The notes under the pieces: generated by a model | Told to the model about the DNA's origin: nothing | Databases searched by the model: none | What the model saw: the letters and a program-made list of their open reading frames with translations, nothing else | Part shown: piece after piece, positions 46,504 through 59,300 of the stretch | Position numbering within the stretch: position 1 is the first letter of the stretch | How the letters are laid out: the number at the start of each line of letters is the position of its first letter | Made by a program: the position numbers and the translations under genes | Assembly (NCBI GenBank): GCA_009869945.1 | Contig: WIXG01000036.1 | Location: 285,092 to 349,091 of the forward strand | Direction of reading: 5' to 3' | Length of the DNA: 64,000 bases | Source: Mesaphorura yosii | Taxonomy: Eukaryota > Arthropoda > Collembola > Poduromorpha > Tullbergiidae

Positions 46504-46741
46504 TCTTAACCACTTTAGTTAAAGGCACCGATAACAAGTATTATGCAAATTACTGATCAACCAGAAAATCCCACTGAACTTCTTCGCACTCTTTTTACTG
46601 TGAGTTGTTATTGTTTTGGTTGGGTCAGCTGTACTCTTTGTGATTGTGATCAACTAATCCAACAATGTCATTTGTACAGATTACTACTTCGGATTTTAAT
46701 AGCATGCCATTTTAAGCTTCCGGTGGTAGAAAAAAAGAGAA

Positions 46742-49700
46742 ATGGCAGAAGAAAAGCAGGGCGCTGTAGCCCTGAAGGAAATGCTCGCCGGTTTTGAAGA
46801 GAATCCACCACCCGCAGTGAAAGTTTTCACTGAGGCCGTGCCATTTATTAACTCCATTCTGACATCCGATGAGAAGAATTATTTGGATACGTTGGACAAA
46901 CTGTGCAGGTGTGGAGGTCTTTATGTCTTTTTGTCTTCGTATGCCTAAACTCAGAACTCTTGCTGTAGATATCTAACTTGGAGTCTGAAACAAGATAACT
47001 CACGGAATAGCTACATTAGTTGTGGGTTCTTCAAGGAACATTCTCTTGCCTGGATTCAGCATCTGAAGGAGCTTATGACAGTATGCGTGAAGACGGTAAG
47101 CTAGTCAAGCAGTCACTGTTTAGTCAATCATCTCAAATGCCTCAATGTTGAGATGTGCGTCACAAATTGTTTGTCCTCAGGTTGCCACTATGAAACCTGA
47201 TCGAGTCTCCGACTCCATGCTGCTCTCAGTCCTGCTAAGTACAATCGTGTCATTTTTGTTCACACAAGGCTGGGCAATCATTCACACAGACAGCTACAAA
47301 CATTTGGAGCAGGGAATGTCAAAGCTTAGTTACAGCTTATTCTCGCATGTGGTGCATGATGCTGACTTGTATGGAAGTATTCGTGAGGTTTTGCTGTCGA
47401 GTCTTAGCCGGGCCGGCAAGGTGAATGCTAATTTTATTGTTTATTGTATTGAATCAGTTCAAATAAGATATTTTTGGTCATCTTTAGACTTCGTTGACCA
47501 GAGCCAGTTTGCTTGCTCTTACTACGCTTGCAAATCGACCATTCTCAGAGAACACAACTGAGGACAAGCTCGTTGTCGCCTACGTTCGCAACATTCTGAC
47601 AGTTCCTGGCTACATTCATTATGTGCAAAATACTTGCCCTGAGGTTCACCAAGAATTTGAATATCTTTATGAACTGCGACAAGCATTTGCTCAGTCTACC
47701 TCTTTTATCTGTTCAGGACTTGACTGAATTATTACTATATAATTGTTTCTTCCAGGGACTGAATATTTCCATGCTGCCACTTCTTCTCGAAACTCTCGAC
47801 AAGGAAGACAATTTAGTTTCTAGTCTTACTACTGATGATCTCAATTTAAGTGTCTCGCTTCTAGCAAATCTGGTTGAGATGGGATCGCACCATGAGAATC
47901 TACCGCAGATTTTTCACGCATCATTTGAGGTAAAAATACTACAACATTCCAATAAGTAATAAAGTAGAGCAGTCGCAGTTGAGAGTAGAGTATCACTAAT
48001 TAAATCATGGTTCTGTCAATAAGTCTTTCTGTTCTCCAGAAAATCATTTCCAGACTACTCAATGAATGCTCTTCTAAAGCCAAAGATCAAACAAAGAGCC
48101 ATTGGCATCCTATTCTTGGATGGGTGAGCTGTCCCATTCCGTCTTCATTTCTGAACGCTGCCTCTATTGTGAAGGGCCAGATTGAAATCTTATGGAGCCC
48201 TGTCTACCTGGAGGTAATTTCACAAGCTAGAAATGCGCTTTCATAAAAATATCAAGCATTCTCTTTTGTGAACTAAGTTTTTGTCAGATTGCACTTGACT
48301 CTATTTCTTGATTTAATCTCCTTGCAGGCACTATTCCTTCCATTGCGGAGTTTCTTGATGGACCATCAATGCCCTGGAGCAAGACTGACCAACAAAAACC
48401 TTGGAGGATCTTCTAAAACGAATTCAGTTCGTAATGGAATCATAAAATGCTTTAAGAAAATGTGGTTAAATTCCGCTGATGCTACTTCCGAGCAAAATTC
48501 GTCCGTGATCAAGTTCAATGCTGATATAACCGTGTCGACTGCGAGTGCATGCTCTCTTTATACGAGCTTGGTCAAAATACTTCCATTGTAAGCACTTCCC
48601 CGATGGCATAACCTCATTCTCAATACAATCGCAATATTTTTGCTAATATTCTGTTTTAATGTTTTTAATGCAACAGGTGCAAGCTGGACATTCTAAATGG
48701 AATTTGTTTTAAATGTTCCTCGAAAATTTTAATTTTCGTGTGGGAGTTTCTGCAAATGCTTGGCGGTGAAGCTGGACTTGGCGGATGGGTTGAATTTCTA
48801 CTTGCGAACGAAGACTCGAAACAAGAGTGCATTCTGGTTCTTTTCACAGAAACCATGGCTCATCTTATCACGTATGTTAGTATAAAGTGTTCGGTTCTTC
48901 ACTATATTCACTCGTCCAATAATTTTTTCTTTCGTGTATTAAGCATTTTGGATGACCACGAAATTTACGACGAGCAGAAAATTTTCAAGCTTGACGAGCT
49001 TGCAGACATGGCTGTAGTTGTGAACAACTTGTGCTACCGCTTTATTTCCCACAATTCTTACGCCAAACTTAATCAAAATACGCTAAACTCTACAAAAACG
49101 CTGCTAATGATACTCTACCGACGAGATTGTCGTAGAAAATTCTGTCCGGATGGTCACTGGCTGATTGAAAACTCCAAAATGATGCAGCTGATCAGTGATA
49201 TTGAGAAGTGCCGTCGAGATGCAAAAGTAAGGACCTTGAACGTATTGTCTCTGTCCGATTATCTCGACTTCTGCACATTCAAAAATGATGTGATTACTCT
49301 TGCAGAGAATTCTTCTGGACATGCCCCACATTGTTCGTGAAGAGAATCGCATCATGTTCTTCCGCAAATGGGTTCAGTCTGAAAAAGCGCTTAATGGAAA
49401 CTTCTGTGGACAGCACGATCTCGGAAATATTCCTGGTTCAGCCCTAATTACAATTCAGCGTGGTAGAATTGTTGAGGACGGGTATGCGCACCTTGCCAAT
49501 TTGAGCCCAAAAGCACTGAAAGGAACTATTCGAGTGCGTTTTAAAAATGAGTATGGATTGGATGAAGCTGGAATTGACCAGGATGGAGTATTCAAAGGTG
49601 CAAATTAGTTCAGCGAATCTGCTATGAGGATTGCTCGGCAATTGTATTTTACGTAACTTCTTGTCATTTTTAGAGTTCTTGGAGGAAACCATCAAGGCTG

Positions 49701-51175
49701 TGTTTAATCCCACATTGAACTTGTTCAAAGCTACAAATGAGAATTTGTTGTATCCTTCTCCTTTATCATATCTTCATGAAAACCATCTTGAACTGTTCGA
49801 GTTTGTTGGGAAAATGCTTGGAAAAGCTGTATATGAGGTTCTTGCTTTCACTTCTACTTGACGCTTAATAAGAATTTGAAATAATGTTTTGCCCTGTGAA
49901 TTTAACCAGGGTATCGTTGTGGATGTGCGATTCGCTCCCTTCTTCTTGAGTCAAATCTTGGGACTTCAGAGAAACACTCTTTTTTCACTAATCGACGAAA
50001 TTCAGTCTTTGGATAGAGAACTGTACAACTCGATGAATTACATCAAGCATTATGACGGTGATGTTAAAGTAAGAACGTACTCAATGCATACGCATAAATT
50101 GAGCTGAATTCTGGGAATTGTACAACTAAAACTAATTTTCATGTTCTCAAGGACTTGGAGTTGTTTTTCTCCCTGGACCAAGAAGTGTTAGGAGAGTTGA
50201 AGACGACTGAGTTTATGACTGGAGGACGAGCCGTTCGAGTAACTAACGACAACAAGTAAGCGGAAAACAGTCCATTGTGTTAAGAGTTGACAAATTTATC
50301 TTATCCAAGTTGATCTGGTCGTTTGTGGGAGATAATGAATGGTTGTGTCCCGTGAATTTCTTTCAGGATAAGCTACTTGTACTATTTGGCTCGATATCAT
50401 TTGTACGTGGAGATCAAAGATCAAACGGCAGCATTCTTGAGGGGATTCCGCTCCATAATCTCAACTGAATGGCTGAAAATCTTTTCGCCCTCCGAGGTAT
50501 GTTTTTCTGTTACTTTGGCTGTTAAAAATTTACAAAAGCTTGGTACATTGACTTGACTAATCCCTTGAATGTTGGCACAGCTTCAACGTCTAATCAGTGG
50601 AGAAGATTCTGACATTGATTTGGTGGACTTGCGTCGAAATACTCAGTACTATGGAGGCTTTCATGACAATCACCGTGTGGTCGTTTGGTTCTGGGAAGTA
50701 CTTGAACGAGATTTCACTGAAAACGAGAGAAGACTACTGCTGAAGGTTTGTACTCTAGCATGGCTGCATTGCTAACAATATGACTAACAAAATAATTGAA
50801 TCCGTTTGCCAGTTTGTCACAAGTTGCTCCAAGCCTCCGCTCCTTGGCTTTGTAAATTTGGAACCGCCGTTCTCTGTCAGATGTGTGGAAGTCAGCGAGG
50901 ATGAGGATACAGGAGACACAATTGGTAAATCCTTTCCCCAAACAGGGCGATTAGCAAACAAATTCTTTTCGGACTTTCGTCAATATGATCTTTGTGGTAC
51001 AGGAAGTGTCGTCCGTGGATTTCTTGCTCTGGGAAAGAGAGAGCCGATTGGGCGTCTTCCAACTTCATCCACTTGTTTTAATCTCCTCAAGCTACCAAAT
51101 TATCAGCGAAAGTCTACGTTGAGAGAGAAACTACGCTGCGCCATTACTTCGAATGTCGGATTCGAACTTTCCTAA
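46742..51175 (+). CDS. UBE3B: HECT ubiquitin ligase UBE3B
   Basis: UBE3B is a HECT-class E3 ligase, in vertebrates linked to mitochondria and brain development. The first exons are 46742-46908, 46969-47095, 47181-47420 and 47488-47643, and many more follow. Matches to UBE3B rather than UBE3C include [50 protein letters not shown] and [22 protein letters not shown]-type sequence. The HECT domain shows [76 protein letters not shown] and the catalytic cysteine in [16 protein letters not shown]. It ends GFELS as in the human protein. The N-terminus ([15 protein letters not shown]) is shorter than in vertebrates and lacks the calmodulin-binding IQ motif. Confidence 0.95.
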
Positions 51176-51218
51176 GTTAGCAATTCGCAACTCGTGAAAA
51201 ATGTTTCAAAACAATTGA

Positions 51219-51224
51219 AATAAA
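51219..51224 (+). promoter_or_regulatory. Poly(A) signal for UBE3B
   Basis: AATAAA 44 nt past the UBE3B stop codon, within the 233-bp gap to the converging OSBP gene. Confidence 0.65.
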
Positions 51225-51408
51225 AAGTGCGTATATTTAATCACTTGCCACAGTCGTTGCCTGTTCATAAAGCATTCAGATTTATTAGAATTAATTCCAG
51301 GTTTATAGTTTACACATCAATTTCGGGCATGTTAATAGAACTTTAAAATCGCAGAAGTTGTGTGCTTTTTGGTGTGTTTAGTGTTTCGTGCTGACAGCAA
51401 TGATTGAT

Positions 51409-54400
51409 TCAGAATATTGTAGGCACAGCACTCCAATCCTGCTTCTCCTTGCACGCCCAATAGTTTCCATTGTAAATGTGGATAACGTTTCCAGTTAGTG
51501 GATCCTTCTCCCTTCTGAACCAAACAGCATCGTATGACGGTACAGGTCGACCTAGGAGGAGCAGAATGAATCAAATTAATTCTTCCGAATACTAGAACGG
51601 CTTGCAGCAAATAATTCTGCTTAGTTGCACATACCTTCGGAAGCACTCTTTTCGGCCTCGTTTTCTCTCTCTCGTCTAACAGCTCGTTGTTTTTCCTCCA
51701 GACGTATTTTCTCTGAATTAGCCTCATCCCAGAAGCCATTCTCCATCAGTCGCTGATCTGGTCGAAGTCGGGAGTCCGTGGGCGCCAAATCCGGTTCTGG
51801 TTCGTTTAATTGACAAGCCAGTTCAGTAAAATTGTAGAACTTCTCCGAATCAGGTCTGAGCAAGAGATGAATCAAATTGTTGCCAATCCTTGACAAGCAA
51901 TTCCCATTTGAGAAGCACGCAGAACTTACGGAGGCAGTTTTCTAGTCCACAGCAATTTGGGCGGCGCAAGTTCAAAAACAGGCTTCCCACTTTTATCAGC
52001 CTGGTTGCTGGATAGCACCTCACACATTTCCATGTATCCATCCCAAGTTCCATTAAGAATCCATCTGACTTTTTCGTTCTTATCCATAACACATCCAGTT
52101 ACCTGTCAGAAATAAGGAGTCAGCAAATGTAAGAAGCTACAGTTTCAAGTCGGAAGGGTGAGACTGCAAGGCTCGCCTTACCTTTCTCTGAGTATCACGG
52201 TTAAAGTAGGAATAGGGAATATATTTCAAGTGACATTTTTCTCCATTCGCATGATTCACAATGTCCATATCGCCATGTTGATCAACCCATAGTTTTCCAA
52301 CAATGATATTGTGGACAGTAGTCGTCACTTTTCTCCAAGTGTAATGATTGCCTGTGAATCGAGTAAACGGAAATTAGTTCAATAAACTTTGAACAAACAA
52401 AATCAAGAGTAAGAGTAAACTTGTTAGATTAAAACGCACCGGTTGATGTAAACACAAGATGTGCTATCCCCAGCGGAATCACTTGAAGGTATTTCCCACG
52501 AAATTTCGAAGACATTGTAAATTCTTGCCAGCATTTCCATCCTCGTCCCTCACAGAACTGCGCTGCCATAGGTGGATGGTGGCTGACTTGCTCGTTAATG
52601 CACCGCCATCCTAAATCATCTGTTCGATCACACTCGTATGTCTCGCCCAGAAGTGGGTTGAAAGGTTTCCCAGTGCGGACCTGTTATAGAATTTGTTATT
52701 TAATCAGTTCCGTCAGGAAATGTTTTACAAAATACCAAGTGCAAGAACTACTCACAGAAGTTGTAGCGTACGAAGACACAGTAAATGCTGCCACATAACT
52801 CAATTGTTCAGTTGAGTCCGCACAGTTGGCTGCCTTATCAAGTATATCACTGTACTCAAAGTCTTCTGTTAGTCTTTGTAACATGGACAGAGGCTCCGAG
52901 AAATTGACGGGCATTGGAATTTTAGTTAATTCTTTGCCAATGCAATTTTTCATGATGCTCCAAAGATTAAGTGGATAGTTAGGCTTGTCAGGAACTCGCT
53001 TCCTGCGTATTTTCTGTGGTCTCACTGGCAGACTTGTGTCTTCAATGATTTCGTTTGTATCCTTCTTTTCGATACCCTTCTGTTGCTGTGTAAATTAATA
53101 ATTTGCGATGATGACAGGTTCCAATATTAACAGATTTGGTATTCCTTGCTTACCTTGGAACGAATACACCGTATTGTTTGACTAGTCCCTTTGTCCTCTT
53201 CCTCGTCTTCTGTGCTCGAACCCGATCTCTTGGTTCCATCTGCTGATTTCTGAATTTCATAAGAATTAACACTGCATTAACCTTTCCGTCTCAGCAGGTT
53301 AATGTAATTTAACTTGCTGGCTTATTTAACTCAATTTACCTGTGAATCGCAGCTAATACCACTGGAAGTACGACGATGAGCCGAAATGGGTACATCAACC
53401 GTGAACTCAAGCGAACTACCTTCCTCCACCGCATCGTAGTAAACAGTCTCGTCCTCCTCCTCGGACTGAATCATCTGACCTGCAAACATATTTGAATTTC
53501 GTCAGCAAAGATCGGAGTTACCTGATAAGACGGTTAAACAATACTGAGCATTTCCTACTTTGATGATGAGACGCAACATGGGCAGCTTCTTCGAGCTTTG
53601 TGTGTTGTTTTGCTAATTCTTCAACGACTTTCTCCAAGCGCTGGCGCTGCTCCTTCTCGTACTGAATTGCTTTCTGCCACTTCCGTCCTTGAGTTTGGGC
53701 TGTTTTCGTAAACTCTGCACAAGCCTGAAATATGAAACATTTGAGATGAAAGAATATGTTGTGAGTGAGACCATCATCGCAAAATCACATTTTCCTTACA
53801 TTGATCATAGCAGTGGAAGTTATTCTGAAGAGCGTAGCTCGTTCATTGATTTGTTTAATTGTTGGCGAAATATCACGATAGTCAGCCATTGACTCCAGCT
53901 CACCCAATGCTTTCTGTAGATTTGTTAACACAGTGATGAATTAGCAAGCCTTTCATCACAAAGTATATACAATTCGAAGTATGAAAAATGGCTAATCTGC
54001 AATTAAGATCAGCAGTTAGCCAGTAGTTTAAGCATTTAACCTGCAGTGTGCTGCCGTGCTTGTTGATTAGATCACAACACGTTTGCATGTCTTCTAGTTT
54101 GGACGACAGCATTCGAAAAACATTTTGAACTTCTTGAACGTCTGGAGCGGCACTGACTTCTTCAAGCTCTTCCTCCTCCTCCGACTCCATGGTTCGAATT
54201 GCTTTTGCCTTTGCCAGTTCCAGCGCAGTCACCCATCTGCATTAGAAAAGAACAGTTCAGTTAAGATGCACCAATTTGGAATTACAGGCTCGTTAGGAAT
54301 GTGAACATGCCTTTGCCGTTCCACCTCTGACAGAGCCTTCAAATGAAACGTTTGCGTTCCGCTGTTGGAGACAATCAGATTGCACGTGTCTTCGGTTGAT

Positions 54401-54660
54401 ATAATTGCCCCGTGCAGACTAATTGATCCTCGGCAAGTGTGTGTCATCTCAGCCTGATTTCTACATATCAACAAAGATTCGCATTAAGCCTTTTGATATT
54501 TCAGGTTGCGAGAAGAATCAAGTCGTTTGTCCTTAACTTACCTGTAGTATGACAATACGCCATTTGACAAGACGAACCATCGCTTCTGGTACCCTTTCAG
54601 GTAGTTGGTCCATTTATGCAGCCAGCCCTTCATGTCTAATTCTTGTGCGACCTCACTCAT
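51409..54660 (-). CDS. OSBP: Oxysterol-binding protein (OSBP)
   Basis: OSBP exchanges sterol for PI4P at ER-Golgi contact sites. The PH domain comes first ([66 protein letters not shown]). Next come a coiled coil ([19 protein letters not shown]), an acidic region with a VYYDAVE stretch where the ER-binding FFAT motif belongs, and the ORD. The ORD has [20 protein letters not shown], the family signature in the exon at about 52560-52680 (EQVSHHPP type), [20 protein letters not shown], and the C-terminal [20 protein letters not shown] and [13 protein letters not shown]. The start at 54660 begins [13 protein letters not shown], so the Gly/Ala-rich N-terminus of human OSBP is absent. One intron (54237-54310) uses GC-AG ends. 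A spliced 5' UTR exon would add a uORF ending on the start codon. Confidence 0.95.
54237..54310 (-). other. GC-AG intron in OSBP
   Basis: Conserved OSBP sequence runs SEVERQR, then [12 protein letters not shown]. The reading frame can be kept only if the upstream exon ends CGGCAAAG at 54311 and the 74-nt intron begins GCATGT and ends TGCAG. No GT donor nearby restores the frame. Confidence 0.8.
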
Positions 54661-54785
54661 CGCTTGCGCTAAAACGGCAACAAAGGCTTTACAATCAACA
54701 CCGAGTAGCAATAATGTGTCTACCGCGAAGTAATAACTTGTCTTTCTTGTCCAGGTTCTTAGTTTAGTTTAAAGAGACTTACCAT
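54657..54785 (-). promoter_or_regulatory. Spliced uORF overlapping the OSBP start
   Basis: A strong donor (ATG at 54785-54783, then GTAAGTCT) faces an acceptor TTTTAG ending at 54669. Splicing joins ATG to CGCAAGCGATGA: Met-Arg-Lys-Arg-stop. The TGA (54659-54657) overlaps the OSBP ATG (54660-54658) as ATGA. The UTR intron (54669-54782) is inferred. Confidence 0.45.
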
Positions 54786-56338
54786 TTGTCGAGGGCAGAC
54801 CAAAGTCTCAGTCCAGTGATTACGGTATTATGTGGAGAAGAATAATGGCACTCGGAAGAAACAGATGACTGAATCACTGTCAATGTTAAGTCGTTAAGCC
54901 GTTGACGACGGTTTACAAAAATAAGGCCGGAATTTATAGCACCAGCAACGGAAGTATTCCTATCAGAAACTCTTTTCGCTATCAGCAGCTGTCCATTCTT
55001 TCAAGCACTTGACATAGAAACAGACTTTTCCACTAAGTAGGTAAATCACGTTTTCACTCTTCGAGCCAACGGTTAATCCAATACCAATGACAAATCCTTA
55101 GGACATGTGACCCTTACTTGTCATCAGCAGCTCCAGAATCACTTTCAGACTTTGAATTAGTTAAAATAAGCACAGTCCACCTGATTGTAAACTTGTAGCC
55201 TGTTTTCAGTGTTGGCCTTGTGACTTCGTGCTAACGACGAAGTACACAATTTGACAGACTTAAAATCACACAAAAAAATTATTGCAAATAAACTTAATTA
55301 TTGTGACTGGTTGACTTGTGGTTGTGACTTGTGACACGACCACACGACATATCCTGTGATGTGCACACTTTCGGATCGGCCTGATTTTACTCTGCAGTAT
55401 ATGCACCCGTTCCCTGCTGTACGACGTAAAACAGAGGAGTAACTTTCAATGACGTTTGGCTCTTCCGTTGCGTTGGTGCGGTAAAGTGAGACTTGCTTAC
55501 ACACTTGCGTATTTGTTCCCATACGACCGCATCCCACCTGATACCTGGACATTTGAGAATTTGATGTCTTTTGATCATTGATGCTCTGCTGCCTGATGGA
55601 GACATTACAACGTGATGAGTAAGAAAAGGAAGGGTCGCCGCCCTTGGTCACGGAAGTCTGATCTGACACCGGAGTTGTCTAACAGACAGATCGAAATGTT
55701 AACAGCCTCACAAATCACACTAACTCCACAGAAAATCGATCCATGTAAGGGGCTTCAGCTTAAGATACCGCCTTGGAGCTTTTGAGTTGACTCTGAAAGT
55801 CCCATCCAGGAAGAATACACCAGGATAAGCGAACTTTGCGAGAATGGTGACCAAAAGTTATTGAGGAAGTTCAATCTACCAGAAAATAACATCAAGCAGT
55901 CGTGGATGGCGAACTCCTGTCAATGTCCGAGACCCAAACATGCTGCTGATAGCTTGCGGCTCCGGAACCTTTGGTCATTCAAAGAGGGGACTCAAGATTT
56001 GAGACTGGGGAAGGCACCAAGGCGTCTCCGTGTTGAAAGGTCATGTGGAGTTCAAGAGACGCTGCGACTTTCGACTTCCTTCCTGGCCGGTCCTCCCATG
56101 GTAGTGTGTCTGTGCGTGGACTCACTCTGCATCCTGCGAATGATGAAAGAAGTATAACTTCACATAATAGAGGGAACTGAGCGTGTCTACTCTGTTGCAA
56201 CTTCAACCATCCCGTCCCGTCGTCGTCGTGGTGTGTGTGCAGCTCCTCCTGATTCTGTTTATATCCTCAGAGAGTATTAAACTTTCGATTTTAATTATCC
56301 AGTTGAGCAGTGATCCAGCCATTGTTGTTCAGCTTATC
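54661..56338. other. Divergent intergenic region OSBP / ATXN2
   Basis: About 1.7 kb containing the OSBP 5' UTR and both promoters. It also has an open region at 55615-56157, interrupted once, described separately. Confidence 0.45.
55615..56157 (+). other. Open reading region interrupted by one stop, upstream of ATXN2
   Basis: An ATG at 55615 opens a basic 56-residue frame (MSKKRKGRRPWSRKSDL and so on) that stops at TGA 55783-55785. The same frame then stays open to 56157 (DSESPIQEEYTRISEL, then RKFNLPENNIKQSW). A donor-like GTAAGG at 55745 could start an intron, but no acceptor I tried keeps the frame with an intron of normal size. It may be a decayed gene, a noncoding transcript or chance. 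No family is recognised. Confidence 0.25.
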
Positions 56339-59300
56339 ATGACCATGAAGTCTGCCCACTACAAACGAAAAGGAGTAACCAAGTCCTCGTCATTGAACAC
56401 AACCAAGTAAGTAAAAGGATTAATAGTTTGCGCTTGGCACATGCTGCAAAGCACTGGTATCTCTGGGCTTGGTCATGTGATAGCGCAGAAACCTAAAGCT
56501 GCACTAGTTAATTTTCATAATTATGCATCCAATCCTGAGCAGAGTGCCAACAATGGAAGAACGACATTAGGTGCATTTTGAGTATAGGCAAACTGGCGTT
56601 GTTAACTAATGAATGACATGCGAATTATGAACCCACTCATTTAAAGTCGCCTCATGGCTCATGGCGATGAGAATTTAGTCAAAAGAGCAAAGCTTTTGGT
56701 CCAGGGTTGACTCCGTCTGAATAATCTTGCAGTAGGTAAATCACTGATAAGGGTCGTAGGTGACAGGGTGGGGGGTAATTAAAAATGAATACAACGTTAT
56801 GTATGTTTGGTTTATTGCATGAGCCCAGTTACTGCTTGACTTTGTGTTTGGTCGTAGTCGCAGAGTTTCGCAATGGATCACAACTCGTTACTTGTCTTAG
56901 GTCCGAAATGAAGAAGCAACTTGACAGTGACTCCCATTTCTGTTACAACATGACCATCCTGATTGGCTCGGGGGCTGAACTGGAAACCCGAGATGGCAAC
57001 AAGTATGATGGAGTCTTTGTTGCATTTTCCGGTCAACAGGAAATCATGTTGGAGGCAGCACATATGATTCAGGACAACACCCAGTCAACTATTTCAAAGC
57101 ACTTTGATTCGCTCATTGTGCCGTCAGAAAAGGTTTGGTAATTCATAAACAGTATGCATTGGACTGATTAATAGTTGGGCCTGTAATTTGGAATTTAGGT
57201 CGCGGCGGTCACCTTTCGTGACGTGGACTTAACATACGCCACCAGGGACTTTCAAACCGACGGACAAATCGCAGGGGCGCGTGGACTTCCTCTCGGGGAT
57301 AAGGAGATAATCCCGTGGGATGGCGCCGATACCGAGCCACCTGAAGGTTGTTATTTGGATGCCGCTGGAGGCAAAAATGGGTGGGAAGTTCGGGACATGT
57401 TCAAGAAGAACGCAGAGAACTTTGGTGTAGTGTCCTCTTTCTCTAAGGACTTAGCCGGCTACACAACAAAGCTGGACACAAGTGACCTAGAGACTTTCAA
57501 AAGGCACGAGGAGCAAGCCATCCAGGTGGCTTTGGAAATTGAAGGCAGTGCAGCGTCAATGGATCGAGTCAAACTGGAAAATGTCGAATGTGAAGAGGAA
57601 GCATTCTCGGCAGTGGTCCGAGTTCGAGAAACCCCAAGTCATCCTCCTGATACAGGAGCAAGTTCTGGGTACGCTGAGATAGAAAATCCTCTGTAATAAT
57701 CTGCTAGAGACTTGGCCTTGAATATTTGAGTCGTGTTATCGACGGCTTGCTGTTGCTCACGAAATATTTTTATTTTGACACATGACAGAAATGGGAAATA
57801 CATTCCACCTTCAAAGCGACAGTCTCAATATGGGATAGAATCCGCTGCCGGAAGTCATAACCAGCCCTTGAACGGATCTGCTCCTCAGGGAATGGGGGGT
57901 GGAATGGCTACCAAGAAGCCACTGTACGGTTCCAGCGTACGTGGGAACTTTCCTCCAAACCAAGGTCCACCGGGCTCGTATCACAACGATAGAAGGCAGC
58001 ACGACACACGACGTCCGCCACCAAACGTGAATCAGCAGCGAGAACTTCAAAGTAACCATCAAGATGCACGGAGATCTGATGAAGGAAACTCACTCAATAA
58101 GCCTACCAAACCAATGAAAGGTGACGAATTCCGCTCATTCCAAGTGGTTATTTACTTTCGCGAATTCTGCAATAAATTTGCCGTTCCCGTTGCAGGTCGA
58201 CCGGATATGGCCAAAACGGTCAAGGGATTGCACGAGTTTCATGCAAACTTCAACCTCCAGATATCCAACGATAGACCTCAGAACAAACGAACTGCGCCAA
58301 TGCACCAGCCTATGAAACCCGTGTATGGAAACAAAAATCAGTCGTCGGCCAGTATGAACGCCAACCAAGACAGACGGGGGCCAGCTCCTGACCGATCTGA
58401 CGAGTCTGGTCCATCTTACAGTTCGGTTCACGGTAAACCCAAAGACGAGTCCCATCCGGATAGCCAGAAGCCTCAACCCGACGCGGTTAAGCCGACAGAA
58501 GTTAGCGAGCCCGTCAAGCCAAACGAAGCTTCACCACAAACCACGAAAACAGACACATTTCCTGAGGCAGGTGACAATAGTGCAGTGCCGGTAGACAATA
58601 CTCATTTATATGATACCAAAGAAACTCCTGCCGCGATGGCGGGAGAACCAAAATCAGGATCTACAACTCCTGGTTCCGACGATCTCAAGTCCCGCAAGTT
58701 CACTTTCAATCCTCACGCGAAGGAATTTAATCCATCAGCCAGGGCGTTTAATCCCGTAAGGGTTCACGAATGAATAAAATAATGTTTGGTCTGTGATCAA
58801 ACTTCTAAACGATTTGAAATGGTTTCCGTCTGCAGAAATCTCCAACGACTCCACCAAGACCACATAATGACCCTTCGAGTAACGCTCAAGTACTTGGACC
58901 GTCCTCCATGCACACTTATATTCCGATGCAGGCGTTGCTTTACAACCCTCAAACCGGCATGGTGCAGGGTCCGTCTCCGCCAGCACCTACAGGGAACCCA
59001 CAAAGAAACGTTCCTCATAGAAAAGGTAGCACCAGTGTGCGTGAATTCTATAATAAGCAGGGTGACTAACTCCCTTTGTGTTTCAGGAGGTCTGATCGGA
59101 GTCGCGCAACGTGCCGAAATGCCTCAGCAAATGTCTTTGCAACAAACCGTCCCGTCTCTGATTGGGTCGTCCTCGCTTCAGCCCAACGGATCACATTCGC
59201 ACTATGCGGTCCTTCCATATTCCCAGGTGAGACATTTGTCAACAGAAGAAGCCCCAAACTCTGGTTGTGCTATATGACTTTCTAAAAATTTAAACAATGA

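Noticed and set aside
55298-55669. 123-codon minus-strand open frame upstream of OSBP
   Set aside because: Composition looks random and no splice partner or homology could be seen.
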